From JAPOXR01 sp965199765 (GTDB taxonomy: Bacteria; Pseudomonadota; Alphaproteobacteria; Rhodobacterales; Rhodobacteraceae): a DNA stretch of 64,000 bases. Below the pieces are notes generated by a model. That model was not told the origin of the DNA. It saw nothing but the letters and a program-made list of their open reading frames with translations, and made no database searches. The translations under genes and the position numbers were made by a program. Location: assembly GCA_965199765.1 (NCBI GenBank), contig CBDATC010000002.1, forward strand, positions 806,001-870,000. Reading direction: 5' to 3'. Positions 43,240 through 51,970 of this stretch are shown here, piece by piece (within the stretch, counting starts at the first letter, position 1; each line of letters begins with the position of its first letter).

Positions 43240-44175
43240 ATGAGCGATTCCGAACTGCTTCTCTCTCCCTCCATTGATCAATGGCTGCAGGACTGGATTG
43301 CAATCAAGCTCGCGCTCGGCGGCATATCTGAGCACACAGCCAAGGCTTATTCTCGGGATGTGCGCGGATTTTTGGATTTTCTTACCCGGTATCGGGGCGA
43401 AGAGTTGGACTTATCCGCGCTAAAGTCGGTTGGCATTCGAGATGCACGGGCATGGATGGCGCGTGAACGCAATCGAGGAATTTCGGCTCGATCGCTGGCC
43501 CGGCAATTTTCCGCGGTCAAGGGCTTCATTCGCTGGCTGGGCGAGCTGGAAGGATTCGACTGCGCAGGCTTTCTTGCAGCGCGTGCGCCACGATTTCAAA
43601 AGCCGCTGCCTCGTCCGGTTTCCGCCGAGGCTGCCTACGAACTTCTGGACCACGCGGCGCAGGCGCACAGCACCGATTGGATCGCAGCGCGGGATGTCGC
43701 TGTTCTATCAATTCTCTATGGCTGCGGGCTGCGGATTTCCGAGGCCTTGGCATTGAAATGGAACGCTAGCCCTCTGCCCGCAACTCTTCGCATTACCGGG
43801 AAAGGCGGCAAGGAGCGTGTCGTGCCGACAATCGCGGTAACTCGTGACGCTGTTGCCAAGTACGCCAAGCTTTGCCCCTATAGCCCAAAACCGGACATGC
43901 CGCTGTTCATGGGAATAAGAGGCAGACCGCTCAATCAGCGCGAAGTGCGTAGAGTTCTGGACCGAGCGCGCACAGCCCTCGGTCTACCTGCCAGCGCAAC
44001 TCCGCACGCATTACGTCATTCATTCGCCACCCATCTGCTCCGCTCAAGCGGCGATCTCCGAGCAGTTCAGGAACTGCTGGGACACAGTTCGCTTTCGACC
44101 ACGCAGGCCTATACCGCTGTTGATAAGTCTCACTTGCTGGAAGTCTATCGCAAAACCCATCCTAGATCCTGTTGA
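43240..44175 (+). CDS. xerC: tyrosine recombinase XerC
   Basis: A 311-residue site-specific recombinase that resolves chromosome dimers at dif with XerD. The N-terminal SAM-like DNA-binding domain includes KLALGGISEHTAKAYSRDVR. The catalytic domain has the first Arg in LYGCGLRISEALAL, Lys in ITGKGGKERVVP, HALRHSFATHLLRS (His-x-x-Arg), and LGHSSLSTTQAYTAVD with the final His and the nucleophilic Tyr. The ATG at 43240 has AGGTGG upstream. Complete. Confidence 0.94.
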   Translation: MSDSELLLSPSIDQWLQDWIAIKLALGGISEHTAKAYSRDVRGFLDFLTRYRGEELDLSALKSVGIRDARAWMARERNRGISARSLARQFSAVKGFIRWLGELEGFDCAGFLAARAPRFQKPLPRPVSAEAAYELLDHAAQAHSTDWIAARDVAVLSILYGCGLRISEALALKWNASPLPATLRITGKGGKERVVPTIAVTRDAVAKYAKLCPYSPKPDMPLFMGIRGRPLNQREVRRVLDRARTALGLPASATPHALRHSFATHLLRSSGDLRAVQELLGHSSLSTTQAYTAVDKSHLLEVYRKTHPRSC

Positions 44176-44729
44176 GGTCTTTGTTCTCCGATCAAGCAGC
44201 CAGCAAGAGGCGTGGGCCCGGAATTATTCGCTTATCGCTAAAGACCTTAGGCTTTTGTCAACCCACCACGAATACAATCGATGCTTCGGAGCTTTTCAAT
44301 CCGCCAAACGTCACAAACATTCATTGGTTTACCGCATAAGGGCATCGAGCATGTCCGTCCTGTTATTGACGCCCAACTTCCGGTGCCGGACTCCAGTCCG
44401 CAAATGATACAACGATCTTCGGATTCGCGGTTTGATTGGAATGCCGGTCGGACTTTGATGGAATTCGCGGCGGTTGTTCTCCGTGCGACGATAAAATCCG
44501 TTAGCAGCAATCCCAAACTTTGGCTCAAATGTATCCATTGCTGAATCAAATAATCTTAAATTATCACGGAATTAATTGGAGTTTCGAGACTGTCGGGAAC
44601 TGCTTTTGCGCTCGCAAGGGCTGAATTCGGCGGCCTCGGCTTGATGCTCGTTTCGAAAGAATTTCTTGATCTAAAAGAAAGTTCATTGTAGCGTTCGCGC
44701 TGATAAATTGATTGCATAGGATGTTCGGC
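44176..44729. other. gene-free stretch with a possible regulator remnant
   Basis: About 550 bases between xerC and the BMP transporter. The minus strand near 44329-44400 reads RKLGVNNRTDMLDALMR, like the end of a LuxR-type helix-turn-helix, but the sequence before it does not align well. The right part should hold the transporter promoter; I see no clear boxes. Confidence 0.35.
44329..44538 (-). pseudogene. possible LuxR-type regulator remnant
   Basis: A 69-codon frame whose last 20 residues (RKLGVNNRTDMLDALMR then stop) resemble the C-terminal recognition helix and end of LuxR/FixJ regulators. NRREFHQSPTGI could be a degraded NREIA...LSPTTV turn. Too short and too diverged to be functional, and the resemblance may be chance. 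Confidence 0.3.
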
Positions 44730-45734
44730 ATGAATGGAATGAAAAGAGGTCGTCTGATCGGGACGATAGCTGTGTCACTGTCGTTGGCTCTGGCGGGTCC
44801 CGTTGCCGCCGAGGGCGAAAGCGTCGTTCTTGTGGCTACGCAAAAGGCCGGTGACCGCGGTCCGATAGACGGCTTGATCGACGGTCTGAGGCAGGCCGAA
44901 GCGGAATTCGGTGTTGAAACTCGCTTCATCGAAGCTTTGGATCCGGCGACCTTCGAAAACACGCTGCGCACGCTGGCACGCCGTGGAACCGATGTTGTCG
45001 TGACAACGTTCTTTGCAATGGGCGCGACCGTGCAGACCGTCGCTCCCGAGTTTCCAGACACGAGGTTTGTGGTTATCGTAGCGTCGCCCCACAACCCCCC
45101 GGTTCCCAATGCCAGGGTCGCAGGATACTCCACCCAGGAGAATGCGTATCTTGCTGGCACCTTTGCAGCATCCATGACCGAAAGCGGCAGACTCGGCCTT
45201 ATCGCTGGGGTGCCGCTGCCTTACGTTTGGGCGGATTACAATGCGATGGTAATGGCAGCCGCTAAAATCAATCCAGATATCAGCATAACACCGGCCTTCG
45301 TCCAGTCTTTCGAGGATCCGGTGAAGGGTAAAGAAGTCGCAGCGGGGCTCTACGACCAAGGGATTGACGTCATCTACACCGGTGCAGCAGCGAGCGATAT
45401 CGGTGTTGTCGAAGCCGCCGATGAAATGGGCCGCACTGTGATTGTCGCGTCCCCGCCGCTTGTGGACCAAGCCCCGGACAACGTTGGCTTTGTGGCGTCA
45501 TTCGAATGGGCGCAGACAATGATGATCGAGGTTGAAAACGCCATCTCCGACGATTTCCAGTCCGGCTTCCGAATCGGTGGGATTGCAAGCGGTGAAATCG
45601 TGATGACATTCTCGGATGACTATGCTGCGGCAAATCCGGGGGCCGCCGATGCGCGCGCTGCGACCGAGGCCGCCTATACGGAAATCAGGTCTGGCGCGCT
45701 TGAAGTGCCCTATGACGAAACTGAGCCGAACTGA
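44730..45734 (+). CDS. BMP family ABC transporter substrate-binding protein
   Basis: A 334-residue periplasmic protein of the BMP/PnrA group, whose studied members bind nucleosides. Signal peptide at residues ~1-28 (LSLALAGPVAA), no lipobox cysteine. Body: TQKAGDRGPIDGLIDGLRQA, GYSTQENAYLAGTFAA, GRLGLIAGVPLPYV, DVIYTGAAASDIGVVEAA. I use the ATG at 44730 (AGGA 8 nt upstream); nearby ATGs at 44721 and 44739 are alternatives. First gene of the importer operon, followed by the ATPase and two permeases. Confidence 0.88.
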   Translation: MNGMKRGRLIGTIAVSLSLALAGPVAAEGESVVLVATQKAGDRGPIDGLIDGLRQAEAEFGVETRFIEALDPATFENTLRTLARRGTDVVVTTFFAMGATVQTVAPEFPDTRFVVIVASPHNPPVPNARVAGYSTQENAYLAGTFAASMTESGRLGLIAGVPLPYVWADYNAMVMAAAKINPDISITPAFVQSFEDPVKGKEVAAGLYDQGIDVIYTGAAASDIGVVEAADEMGRTVIVASPPLVDQAPDNVGFVASFEWAQTMMIEVENAISDDFQSGFRIGGIASGEIVMTFSDDYAAANPGAADARAATEAAYTEIRSGALEVPYDETEPN

Positions 45735-45802
45735 TCCCGAACTGAGTGTGACGCAGGGTAACCCATCGTGCGTCACATACCTCGCGCGCAGTTGCCGAAC
45801 CG

Positions 45803-47317
45803 ATGCAGCCAGCTCTCTGTTGCCAGAATATTGATGTGCATTTCGGCGCGGTTCATGCGCTTAAAGACGTTTCAGTAAGGTTCGAAGCGGGTAAAATCCA
45901 CGCATTGCTGGGACAAAATGGCGCGGGCAAGTCCACTATCGCCCGCGTCATTTCCGGGGTGCTGTCCCCACAGAACGGGTCTTTGGAGATTCTTGGGCAA
46001 TCGGTATCGCCGGGAGACACGGCGGCGACGCAAGCAGCCGGGCTGGATATAGTTCACCAGCGATTTGCCCTGCCGCCAACCTTCTCGGTCGCAGAGGCGC
46101 TGGAATTCGCCTCGGTCCGGAAAATGGGGGGGCGCATCTACACCAGGCGGAAGGTCGAAACGGCATGGAAAGACCGTCTGGAAGAGGCTCGGATCAACGT
46201 TGATCCCAGGGCTATACTATCCACACTTCCGGTCGAAACGGCACAGTCCATCGAAATTGTCCGGGCATTGGCCAATCACGCAAAGGTTCTGGTTCTGGAC
46301 GAACCGACGGCGCTGCTGTCGCCGCCGGCGATCTCCGCGCTATTCGACAAATTGCGCAGGCTGCGAAACAACGGCGTCACCCTGATCGTCATCCTGCACA
46401 AGCTCAGGGAGGTGATGGATATCGCTGACACGGTAACAATCCTGCGCGACGGCGCACTGGTGCTGGAACCGACGCCAAAGGCGGATATGACGGATAGGCG
46501 GATCAGCGAAGCCATGATCGGGACGACGACCCATAGTCCGGTTTCACACCAGGCGTCGAAAGCCGCAGCCACGACTTGCTTAGTTCGGTTTGACACTGTG
46601 AGTTCGCGGACCGATAAGGGCGAAGTCGGACTAAAAGATGTCAGCTTCGATCTCAAAGCCGGGGAAATTCTGGGAGTCGCCGGGGTCGAGGGAAACGGCC
46701 AGCGGGCGCTGGCAGAGATATTTGCCGGACTCAGCCGTCCGATTTCAGGAAATCTGTTTCTGGCTGATGAGGATGTAACGGATCTTTCGGTTTCGCAGAG
46801 ACGCACGCGGGGCCTGAGGGCTGTTCCATTCGACAGAATGACCGAAGGGGCAAGCCTCACATTGACCCTTTGGGAGAATACCAAGACATGGATGGCCGAG
46901 ACGTTTCGCAAAGGTCCGTGGCCAAATATCAGTTTGCGCGAGATTCTGAACGAAGCGCGCCGGGCGCTTGCTCACTTTGGTGTGATCTATGAAACTCCAA
47001 ATCAACCAGCCGGAACGCTATCGGGCGGGAACCTGCAACGCGTCATACTTGCACGGGAATTGACCGGGCGGGTCACGGCCCTCCTTGCCGCCCAGCCCAC
47101 ACGCGGACTGGATTTCGGTGCGACAAACTTTGTCTGGAGCGAGCTGGACCGCGTGCGCCGGCAGGGAGCCGCGGTCATCCTGATCTCCTCTGACTTGGAC
47201 GAACTCTTTGGCATCTGTGACCGCATCATTGTGATTAGGAGCGGCGAGATCACAGGTTCGTTCCAGCCTCCTTACTCAGCTGGAAAAATTGGTGACGCCA
47301 TGGTTGGAACGCTGTGA
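45803..47317 (+). CDS. ABC transporter ATP-binding protein, double-domain, nucleoside (YufO) type
   Basis: A 504-residue protein with two ATPase domains. The first has Walker A LLGQNGAGKSTIARV, a degenerate signature LPVETAQSIEIVRAL and Walker B KVLVLDEPTALL. The second has a degenerate P-loop GVAGVEGNGQRALA, but an intact signature GTLSGGNLQRVILAREL. This asymmetry is normal for RbsA/YufO-like ATPases. Its stop overlaps the next GTG start (GTGA). Confidence 0.92.
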   Translation: MQPALCCQNIDVHFGAVHALKDVSVRFEAGKIHALLGQNGAGKSTIARVISGVLSPQNGSLEILGQSVSPGDTAATQAAGLDIVHQRFALPPTFSVAEALEFASVRKMGGRIYTRRKVETAWKDRLEEARINVDPRAILSTLPVETAQSIEIVRALANHAKVLVLDEPTALLSPPAISALFDKLRRLRNNGVTLIVILHKLREVMDIADTVTILRDGALVLEPTPKADMTDRRISEAMIGTTTHSPVSHQASKAAATTCLVRFDTVSSRTDKGEVGLKDVSFDLKAGEILGVAGVEGNGQRALAEIFAGLSRPISGNLFLADEDVTDLSVSQRRTRGLRAVPFDRMTEGASLTLTLWENTKTWMAETFRKGPWPNISLREILNEARRALAHFGVIYETPNQPAGTLSGGNLQRVILARELTGRVTALLAAQPTRGLDFGATNFVWSELDRVRRQGAAVILISSDLDELFGICDRIIVIRSGEITGSFQPPYSAGKIGDAMVGTL

Positions 47318-48324
47318 GGAATCTCGCGCACCGCGCCCTGAGTGCGCTTCTTCCCCTAGTCGCAGCCTTTGTGCTGAGCGCATTGCTGTTCGCCACCGCG
47401 GGCTATGACCTGGTGAATGTGCTGCTCGGTGTGATCGAAGGCGCGATCACCGGTTTTGGCTCTTTCTGGCAAACGCTTCGCTGGACAATGCCCTTGCTGT
47501 TGATTGCACTGGGCTTTCTGTTCGCGCTGCGGGCGGGCGAGTTTAATATTGGCGGTCAGGGGCAGATGATGATGGGAGGACTCGGAGCGGTGACCGTCGC
47601 GCTCCAGATGTCCGGGCCTGCATGGATGGTTGTGTCATCCGCGATTCTGGCTGGTATGGTTTTCGGCGCGTTATGGTCGCTTTTGGCCGGTGTTCTTAAG
47701 GTGCGGTTCGGTGCCGATGAGGTCATCGTGACCCTCATGCTCAACTTCATCGCGGTGCTTTTTGTGTCCTGGGTTACCACCGGACCGCTCAAAGATCCCG
47801 CTGTCCGGGGCGAAACGGCCTCCACTCCGACCGTCGACAGCGCACTTCGCCTGAGTGGAGGCGATGGCATGTCGGTACCGCTTTTGATGATGATCGCACT
47901 CGCCACGCTATGTGCCTGGATTTTGGCGGAACGCAGCGCGATCGGTTTACAGATTCGATATATCGGAGAAGCGAGGAAGGCGGCCGAATGGCAGGGGATG
48001 AGGGTGCGTCGGCTCAAACTCATCGCCTATGCGCTTGCTGGTCTCTTCGCCGGGCTTGCAGGTGCGTTCGAGGTGCTGGGTCCCAACGGAAGACTTGTCA
48101 CCGGGGCGACGCCTACCATAGGCTTCACCGCGATTGTCGTGACGATTGTCGGCCTTTCACGAGTGCCGGGAATTGTTCTGGCAGCCCTTCTGTTCGGCGG
48201 CCTTCAGGCGGCCGTCCTGTTTTTGCCGATCGTCTCAGATTTACCGAGCTCAGGGCTGAATATCCTGGAAGGCATGATCGCAATGCTCGTGACCGCAGAA
48301 CTCATACGGCGCAAGAGACGCTGA
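47314..48324 (+). CDS. ABC transporter permease, nucleoside (YufP) type
   Basis: A 336-residue membrane protein of the BPD_transp_2 family with about eight to ten hydrophobic helices. Conserved parts: LLIALGFLFALRAGEFNIGGQGQ cut here to FNIGGQGQMMMGG, FGADEVIVTLMLNFIAV, RYIGEARKAAEWQGM. The GTG start overlaps the ATPase stop. Forms the membrane channel with the following permease. Confidence 0.9.
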   Translation: MRNLAHRALSALLPLVAAFVLSALLFATAGYDLVNVLLGVIEGAITGFGSFWQTLRWTMPLLLIALGFLFALRAGEFNIGGQGQMMMGGLGAVTVALQMSGPAWMVVSSAILAGMVFGALWSLLAGVLKVRFGADEVIVTLMLNFIAVLFVSWVTTGPLKDPAVRGETASTPTVDSALRLSGGDGMSVPLLMMIALATLCAWILAERSAIGLQIRYIGEARKAAEWQGMRVRRLKLIAYALAGLFAGLAGAFEVLGPNGRLVTGATPTIGFTAIVVTIVGLSRVPGIVLAALLFGGLQAAVLFLPIVSDLPSSGLNILEGMIAMLVTAELIRRKRR

Positions 48325-48329
48325 AAGAG

Positions 48330-49229
48330 ATGGAATTTCTCGACCAATTCACCGTAACTACCCTGCGCGCCTCGACTCCGATCGTGCTGGCGGCCGTAGC
48401 CGGGCTGTTTTCGATCCGAGCCGGAATCTTCCATCTGGGTATCGAAGGACTGATGTTGGCATCTGCCTTCACCGCTGTCGCTGCTGGAACCCTAAGCGGC
48501 TCGGTCTGGTTTGGCATGGCAGCCGCGATCGCCGTCAGTCTGGCGCTGTCGGCGCTTTACTGGGTGATCATCGATCGGCTCAAGGCGGATGCAGTCATCG
48601 CGGGGCTTGGTCTCACAACACTTTGCGTCGGCGGGACCGCCTACGCAATGCAGGTTTTATTTGACCAGCGCGGCCAAATGGCCTCGGCGGTTCGGCTGCC
48701 GCGCCCTGTCACTGGCCCGCAAGAGGGTGTTTGGTCGCTTGTATCCGAATTGACGATCATAACCTGGATCACACCGTTGCTGATTGTGTTCGCCTGGATC
48801 ATTCTGCGCCGGTCGCGGCTTGGACTGCAGATCGCCGCGGTCGGTGACTACAGCTATGGCGCTGAAGCGGCAGGCGTGAACCAATCCAAAGTCAGACTTT
48901 ACGCACTTTTGATCACGGGCGTGGGGTGTGGCGTCGCCGGCACCCAATTGGCTGTAGGGGATGTGGCGGGCTTTTCGGAGAACATGACCAATGGCCGTGG
49001 ATTCTTCGCCCTCGCCGCCATGTTGTTCGGCGGGTTTTCGGTGATATACACGGCGCTGGCTGGACTGTTCTTCGGATTTGCGGACGCCTTCGGGATTTTC
49101 ATGCAGATTTTCAACCGATCCGGCTTGCCGGTTCAATTCGTTCTGATGGCCCCCTTCGCGCTGACCATCGCGATCGTCACTCTCTCCGGGTATTTCAAAC
49201 AGAAAGGTGCCGGACATGACAGTGCCTGA
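48330..49229 (+). CDS. ABC transporter permease, nucleoside (YufQ) type
   Basis: A 299-residue BPD_transp_2 permease. Start MEFLDQFTVTTLRASTPIVL, then LFSIRAGIFHLGIEGLML (family signature) and VGDYSYGAEAAGVNQSKVRL. I chose the ATG at 48330, five bases after the previous stop; the longer frame overlaps the first permease in another frame. Its end overlaps the hydrolase gene by 14 bp. Confidence 0.9.
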   Translation: MEFLDQFTVTTLRASTPIVLAAVAGLFSIRAGIFHLGIEGLMLASAFTAVAAGTLSGSVWFGMAAAIAVSLALSALYWVIIDRLKADAVIAGLGLTTLCVGGTAYAMQVLFDQRGQMASAVRLPRPVTGPQEGVWSLVSELTIITWITPLLIVFAWIILRRSRLGLQIAAVGDYSYGAEAAGVNQSKVRLYALLITGVGCGVAGTQLAVGDVAGFSENMTNGRGFFALAAMLFGGFSVIYTALAGLFFGFADAFGIFMQIFNRSGLPVQFVLMAPFALTIAIVTLSGYFKQKGAGHDSA

Positions 49230-50118
49230 CATTAGCGCACGTGCCAAAGAAATCGAGCGGAAGTTCCGGTCTGTGGAAAAACCTGCTGTTTTTGATCTGC
49301 GACAGGAACGCAGGAATACCAAAGACGCCCATGTTCTGACCGGCGTGCCGCAAAACATTTTGATGGAATGGGAGACCATCGCGGAGCTTCGGTGTATCCG
49401 CCTGCGGCCCGAAACATCGCGCACAGACCGCGAGATCGTCTTCCTTCATGGCGGCGCCTACTGCCTGATGTCCGCAATGACTCACCATCGGTTTGGCGGT
49501 CATATCGCGAATGCGACCTCATCCGAAGTGATCGTGCCCGACTACTCTCTCGCCCCGGAAGCACCGTTTCCTGTGGCCCGGAACGAATGCTTGGCGGTCG
49601 TTGCGGAACGCCGGGCACACGGCCCTGAAACGCTCGTTCTGGCAGGCGACAGTGCTGGGGGAGGGTTGGCGCTGTCGGTGACCTGCGCGATCAGGGACAA
49701 AGGCGCGGATCTGCCCGACGCGCTGGTGCTGATGTCGCCTTGGCTGGACCTAACGCTTTCCGGGGATACTAAAATCAGGGCAGGCACGATCGAAGATCCT
49801 ATCCTGTCCCTGCGAAACCTAACCGCTCTCGCCGACCTGTATCGAGGCGAACGGAGCGCTTCCGACGCACAGGTATCACCGCTATTCGCCAATCTGCACG
49901 GGCTGCCGCCCACATTGGCGCAAAACGCCGAATTTGACCTGCTGCGCGACGATGTCGAGCGCCTTGCGGAATTTTGGCCAAAGGACGGAACGCTTGAAAT
50001 CCAGCGGCACCCGGGCATGCTTCATTCATTTCAGATGTTCGCCGGAGACATGCCGGAAGCGGATAGGGCGATCGCCGACATCGCAAAATTTCTGGAAAAG
50101 CTTGAAGCCGAAGAATGA
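49216..50118 (+). CDS. alpha/beta hydrolase, hormone-sensitive lipase (esterase) type
   Basis: A 300-residue alpha/beta hydrolase fold enzyme of the HSL group. Oxyanion motif VFLHGGAYCLMS (residues ~76-87), nucleophile elbow LVLAGDSAGGGLAL, acid EFDLLRDDVERL and base GMLHSFQMF. No signal peptide, so cytosolic. The ATG at 49216 has AAAGG upstream and overlaps the permease gene by 14 bp, so it belongs to the importer operon and probably acts on the imported compound, for example by removing an acyl group. The substrate is unknown. Confidence 0.88.
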   Translation: MTVPDISARAKEIERKFRSVEKPAVFDLRQERRNTKDAHVLTGVPQNILMEWETIAELRCIRLRPETSRTDREIVFLHGGAYCLMSAMTHHRFGGHIANATSSEVIVPDYSLAPEAPFPVARNECLAVVAERRAHGPETLVLAGDSAGGGLALSVTCAIRDKGADLPDALVLMSPWLDLTLSGDTKIRAGTIEDPILSLRNLTALADLYRGERSASDAQVSPLFANLHGLPPTLAQNAEFDLLRDDVERLAEFWPKDGTLEIQRHPGMLHSFQMFAGDMPEADRAIADIAKFLEKLEAEE

Positions 50119-50298
50119 GTTTCCGGAATGCGCGTTTCACCCCTGGCATCGAAACAGCATCTATTGGATGCTGCGTCCAGATTTAAGTCATGGGTAAAGG
50201 GTGACTCGCGTCAGAGTGCACTGAAATCAGACAAGCTTTGCGCAAACAATCGGCTCATCTGGTGTGATCTGCGCAGTGATTGCGACCGGCACTCTCCG

Positions 50299-51540
50299 CT
50301 AAGGCAAGATATTTCGAGCAGCAGACTCTCGATACCAACTTAAAATTAACCGCCGCTCATCGTCTTCCATAAAAGTGACGTTGGCCGGCGGCATCGCCTG
50401 ACTCAACGCGGACTGCACATATATCTGCCGTGCATAACGCAGTATGTCTCCATCAGTCTCTAAGCGAACGTTTTTTGGAGGGATCAGCACTCCTTGCCAA
50501 ACTGGTGAAGCCGCGTGACACACCGTGCACCGGGTTTCAACAATGGCCGCCACATCCTGATACAACGCAGAATGCGCGGTTTCTGCTCCAACTTCCGCTT
50601 CGCTCACAGCATCAATGAATGGCGCATGCGAACGCTCGACGGTCGAAAGCCACATAATGATAATGAAGAGTATCGCTGTCGCTGCCCATGTCCAATGCGG
50701 CTGTCCCTTCCCCGCATGAACAGAATTAAAGTAATGGCGTATGGTCACGCCCATGAGAAATACCAGCGAAGCGATGGCCCAATTGTATTCCGTCGCGAAA
50801 GACAACGGATAATGATTGGACAGCATCAGGAAAATCACCGGCAGAGTTAGATAATTGTTGTGCGTCGAACGCAGCTTGGCGATTTTGCCGTATTTTGAGT
50901 CCGGCACGCGACCAGCCTTGAGATCAGCAACGACAATTTTTTGATTTGGAATGATGATCATGAAGACATTCGCCGTCATGATTGTCGCTGTAAAGGCGCC
51001 GAGATGAAGAAGTGCGGCCCGCCCGGTGAAAACCTGATCAAATCCCCAAGCCATAACCGTCAACAACACAAACAGCAGCAACATCAGCGAGGTTGGGTGT
51101 CTGCCAAGCTGCGATTTACAAAGCAGATCGTAAATGATCCACCCAAAGATCAGCGATCCGGCCGAAATCAAGATTGCTTGAATGATCGATAAATCTGCCT
51201 TTGATCGGTCAATCAAATAGATTTCCGCACCCGACCAATACAATATCATCAAAAGAGCGGCGCCGCTCAGCCAAGTGCTGTAACTCTCCCATTTAAACCA
51301 GATGAGCCGATCAGGCAGCCTATCGGGAGCAACCAGATATTTTTCTATGTGGTAAAATCCACCGCCATGAACCTGCCATTCCTCTCCGCACGCTCCTTTG
51401 GGAAGGTCCGGTGATTTTCGTAATCCAAGATCAAGCGCGATGAAATAAAACGATGATCCGATCCAAGCCATCGCGGTAACGATATGCAGCCAGCGCACCG
51501 CAAACTCGATCCATTCCCAGATAACGGCTAATTCGGTCAT
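50299..51540 (-). CDS. puuD: urate hydroxylase PuuD (membrane protein with cytochrome c domain)
   Basis: A 413-residue inner-membrane enzyme that oxidises urate to 5-hydroxyisourate. The DUF989 membrane part has eight or nine helices and conserved RWLHIVTAMAWIGSSFYF, GGGFYHIEKYLVAP, WFKWESYSTWLSG and HNNYLTLPVIFLMLSNHYP. The C-terminal cytochrome c domain has one haem site, CTVCH (residues ~345-349), and the Met ligand region QAMPPANVT. The domain implies electrons enter the respiratory chain. Next to uraH, the following step. Confidence 0.94.
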   Translation of the reverse strand: MTELAVIWEWIEFAVRWLHIVTAMAWIGSSFYFIALDLGLRKSPDLPKGACGEEWQVHGGGFYHIEKYLVAPDRLPDRLIWFKWESYSTWLSGAALLMILYWSGAEIYLIDRSKADLSIIQAILISAGSLIFGWIIYDLLCKSQLGRHPTSLMLLLFVLLTVMAWGFDQVFTGRAALLHLGAFTATIMTANVFMIIIPNQKIVVADLKAGRVPDSKYGKIAKLRSTHNNYLTLPVIFLMLSNHYPLSFATEYNWAIASLVFLMGVTIRHYFNSVHAGKGQPHWTWAATAILFIIIMWLSTVERSHAPFIDAVSEAEVGAETAHSALYQDVAAIVETRCTVCHAASPVWQGVLIPPKNVRLETDGDILRYARQIYVQSALSQAMPPANVTFMEDDERRLILSWYRESAARNILP

Positions 51541-51593
51541 GTCAGTTGCTGCTAAGCCGCATCAATGGGTACATTAATCTATAAGAACTAAGC

Positions 51594-51944
51594 TTAACTG
51601 CCGCGATAAGTTGAATATCCATAAGGAGAAAGCAGCAGCGGCACATGAAAATGCTCGTCCGCTGCAAGCGTAAACCTCACTGGAACCAAATCCAAAAACG
51701 GCAATTCGCCGCCTTCACCTGCTGCCGAATGATAGGCGCCGGCATGGAAAACGAGCTCGTATACCCCTTGCTGAAACTCGGGAGGCGAAAGAACAGGTTC
51801 CGAGACCCGTCCATCTGAATTGGTAAAAAATGTTCCCAACAAAACTCTCTCGGCTTCAGCCAGATGAAATAAATCTATCTTCAGTCCGGCCGCTGGGCGG
51901 CCACGCGCCGTATCAAGAACGTGCGTCGTCAATTTTCCAGACAT
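51594..51944 (-). CDS. uraH: 5-hydroxyisourate hydrolase (transthyretin-like)
   Basis: A 116-residue enzyme that hydrolyses 5-hydroxyisourate to OHCU. Starts SGKLTTHVLDTARGRPAAGL (the THVLDT motif) and ends with the family signature YRGS (LLSPYGYSTYRGS). The catalytic His in THVLD and the distal residues near HFHVPLLLSP are present. Upstream of puuD on the same strand, 53 bp apart, so co-transcribed. The OHCU decarboxylase gene is not in the window. Confidence 0.95.
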   Translation of the reverse strand: MSGKLTTHVLDTARGRPAAGLKIDLFHLAEAERVLLGTFFTNSDGRVSEPVLSPPEFQQGVYELVFHAGAYHSAAGEGGELPFLDLVPVRFTLAADEHFHVPLLLSPYGYSTYRGS

Positions 51945-51970
51945 GAACCGTCTGCTCCATAGCGCTTAAG

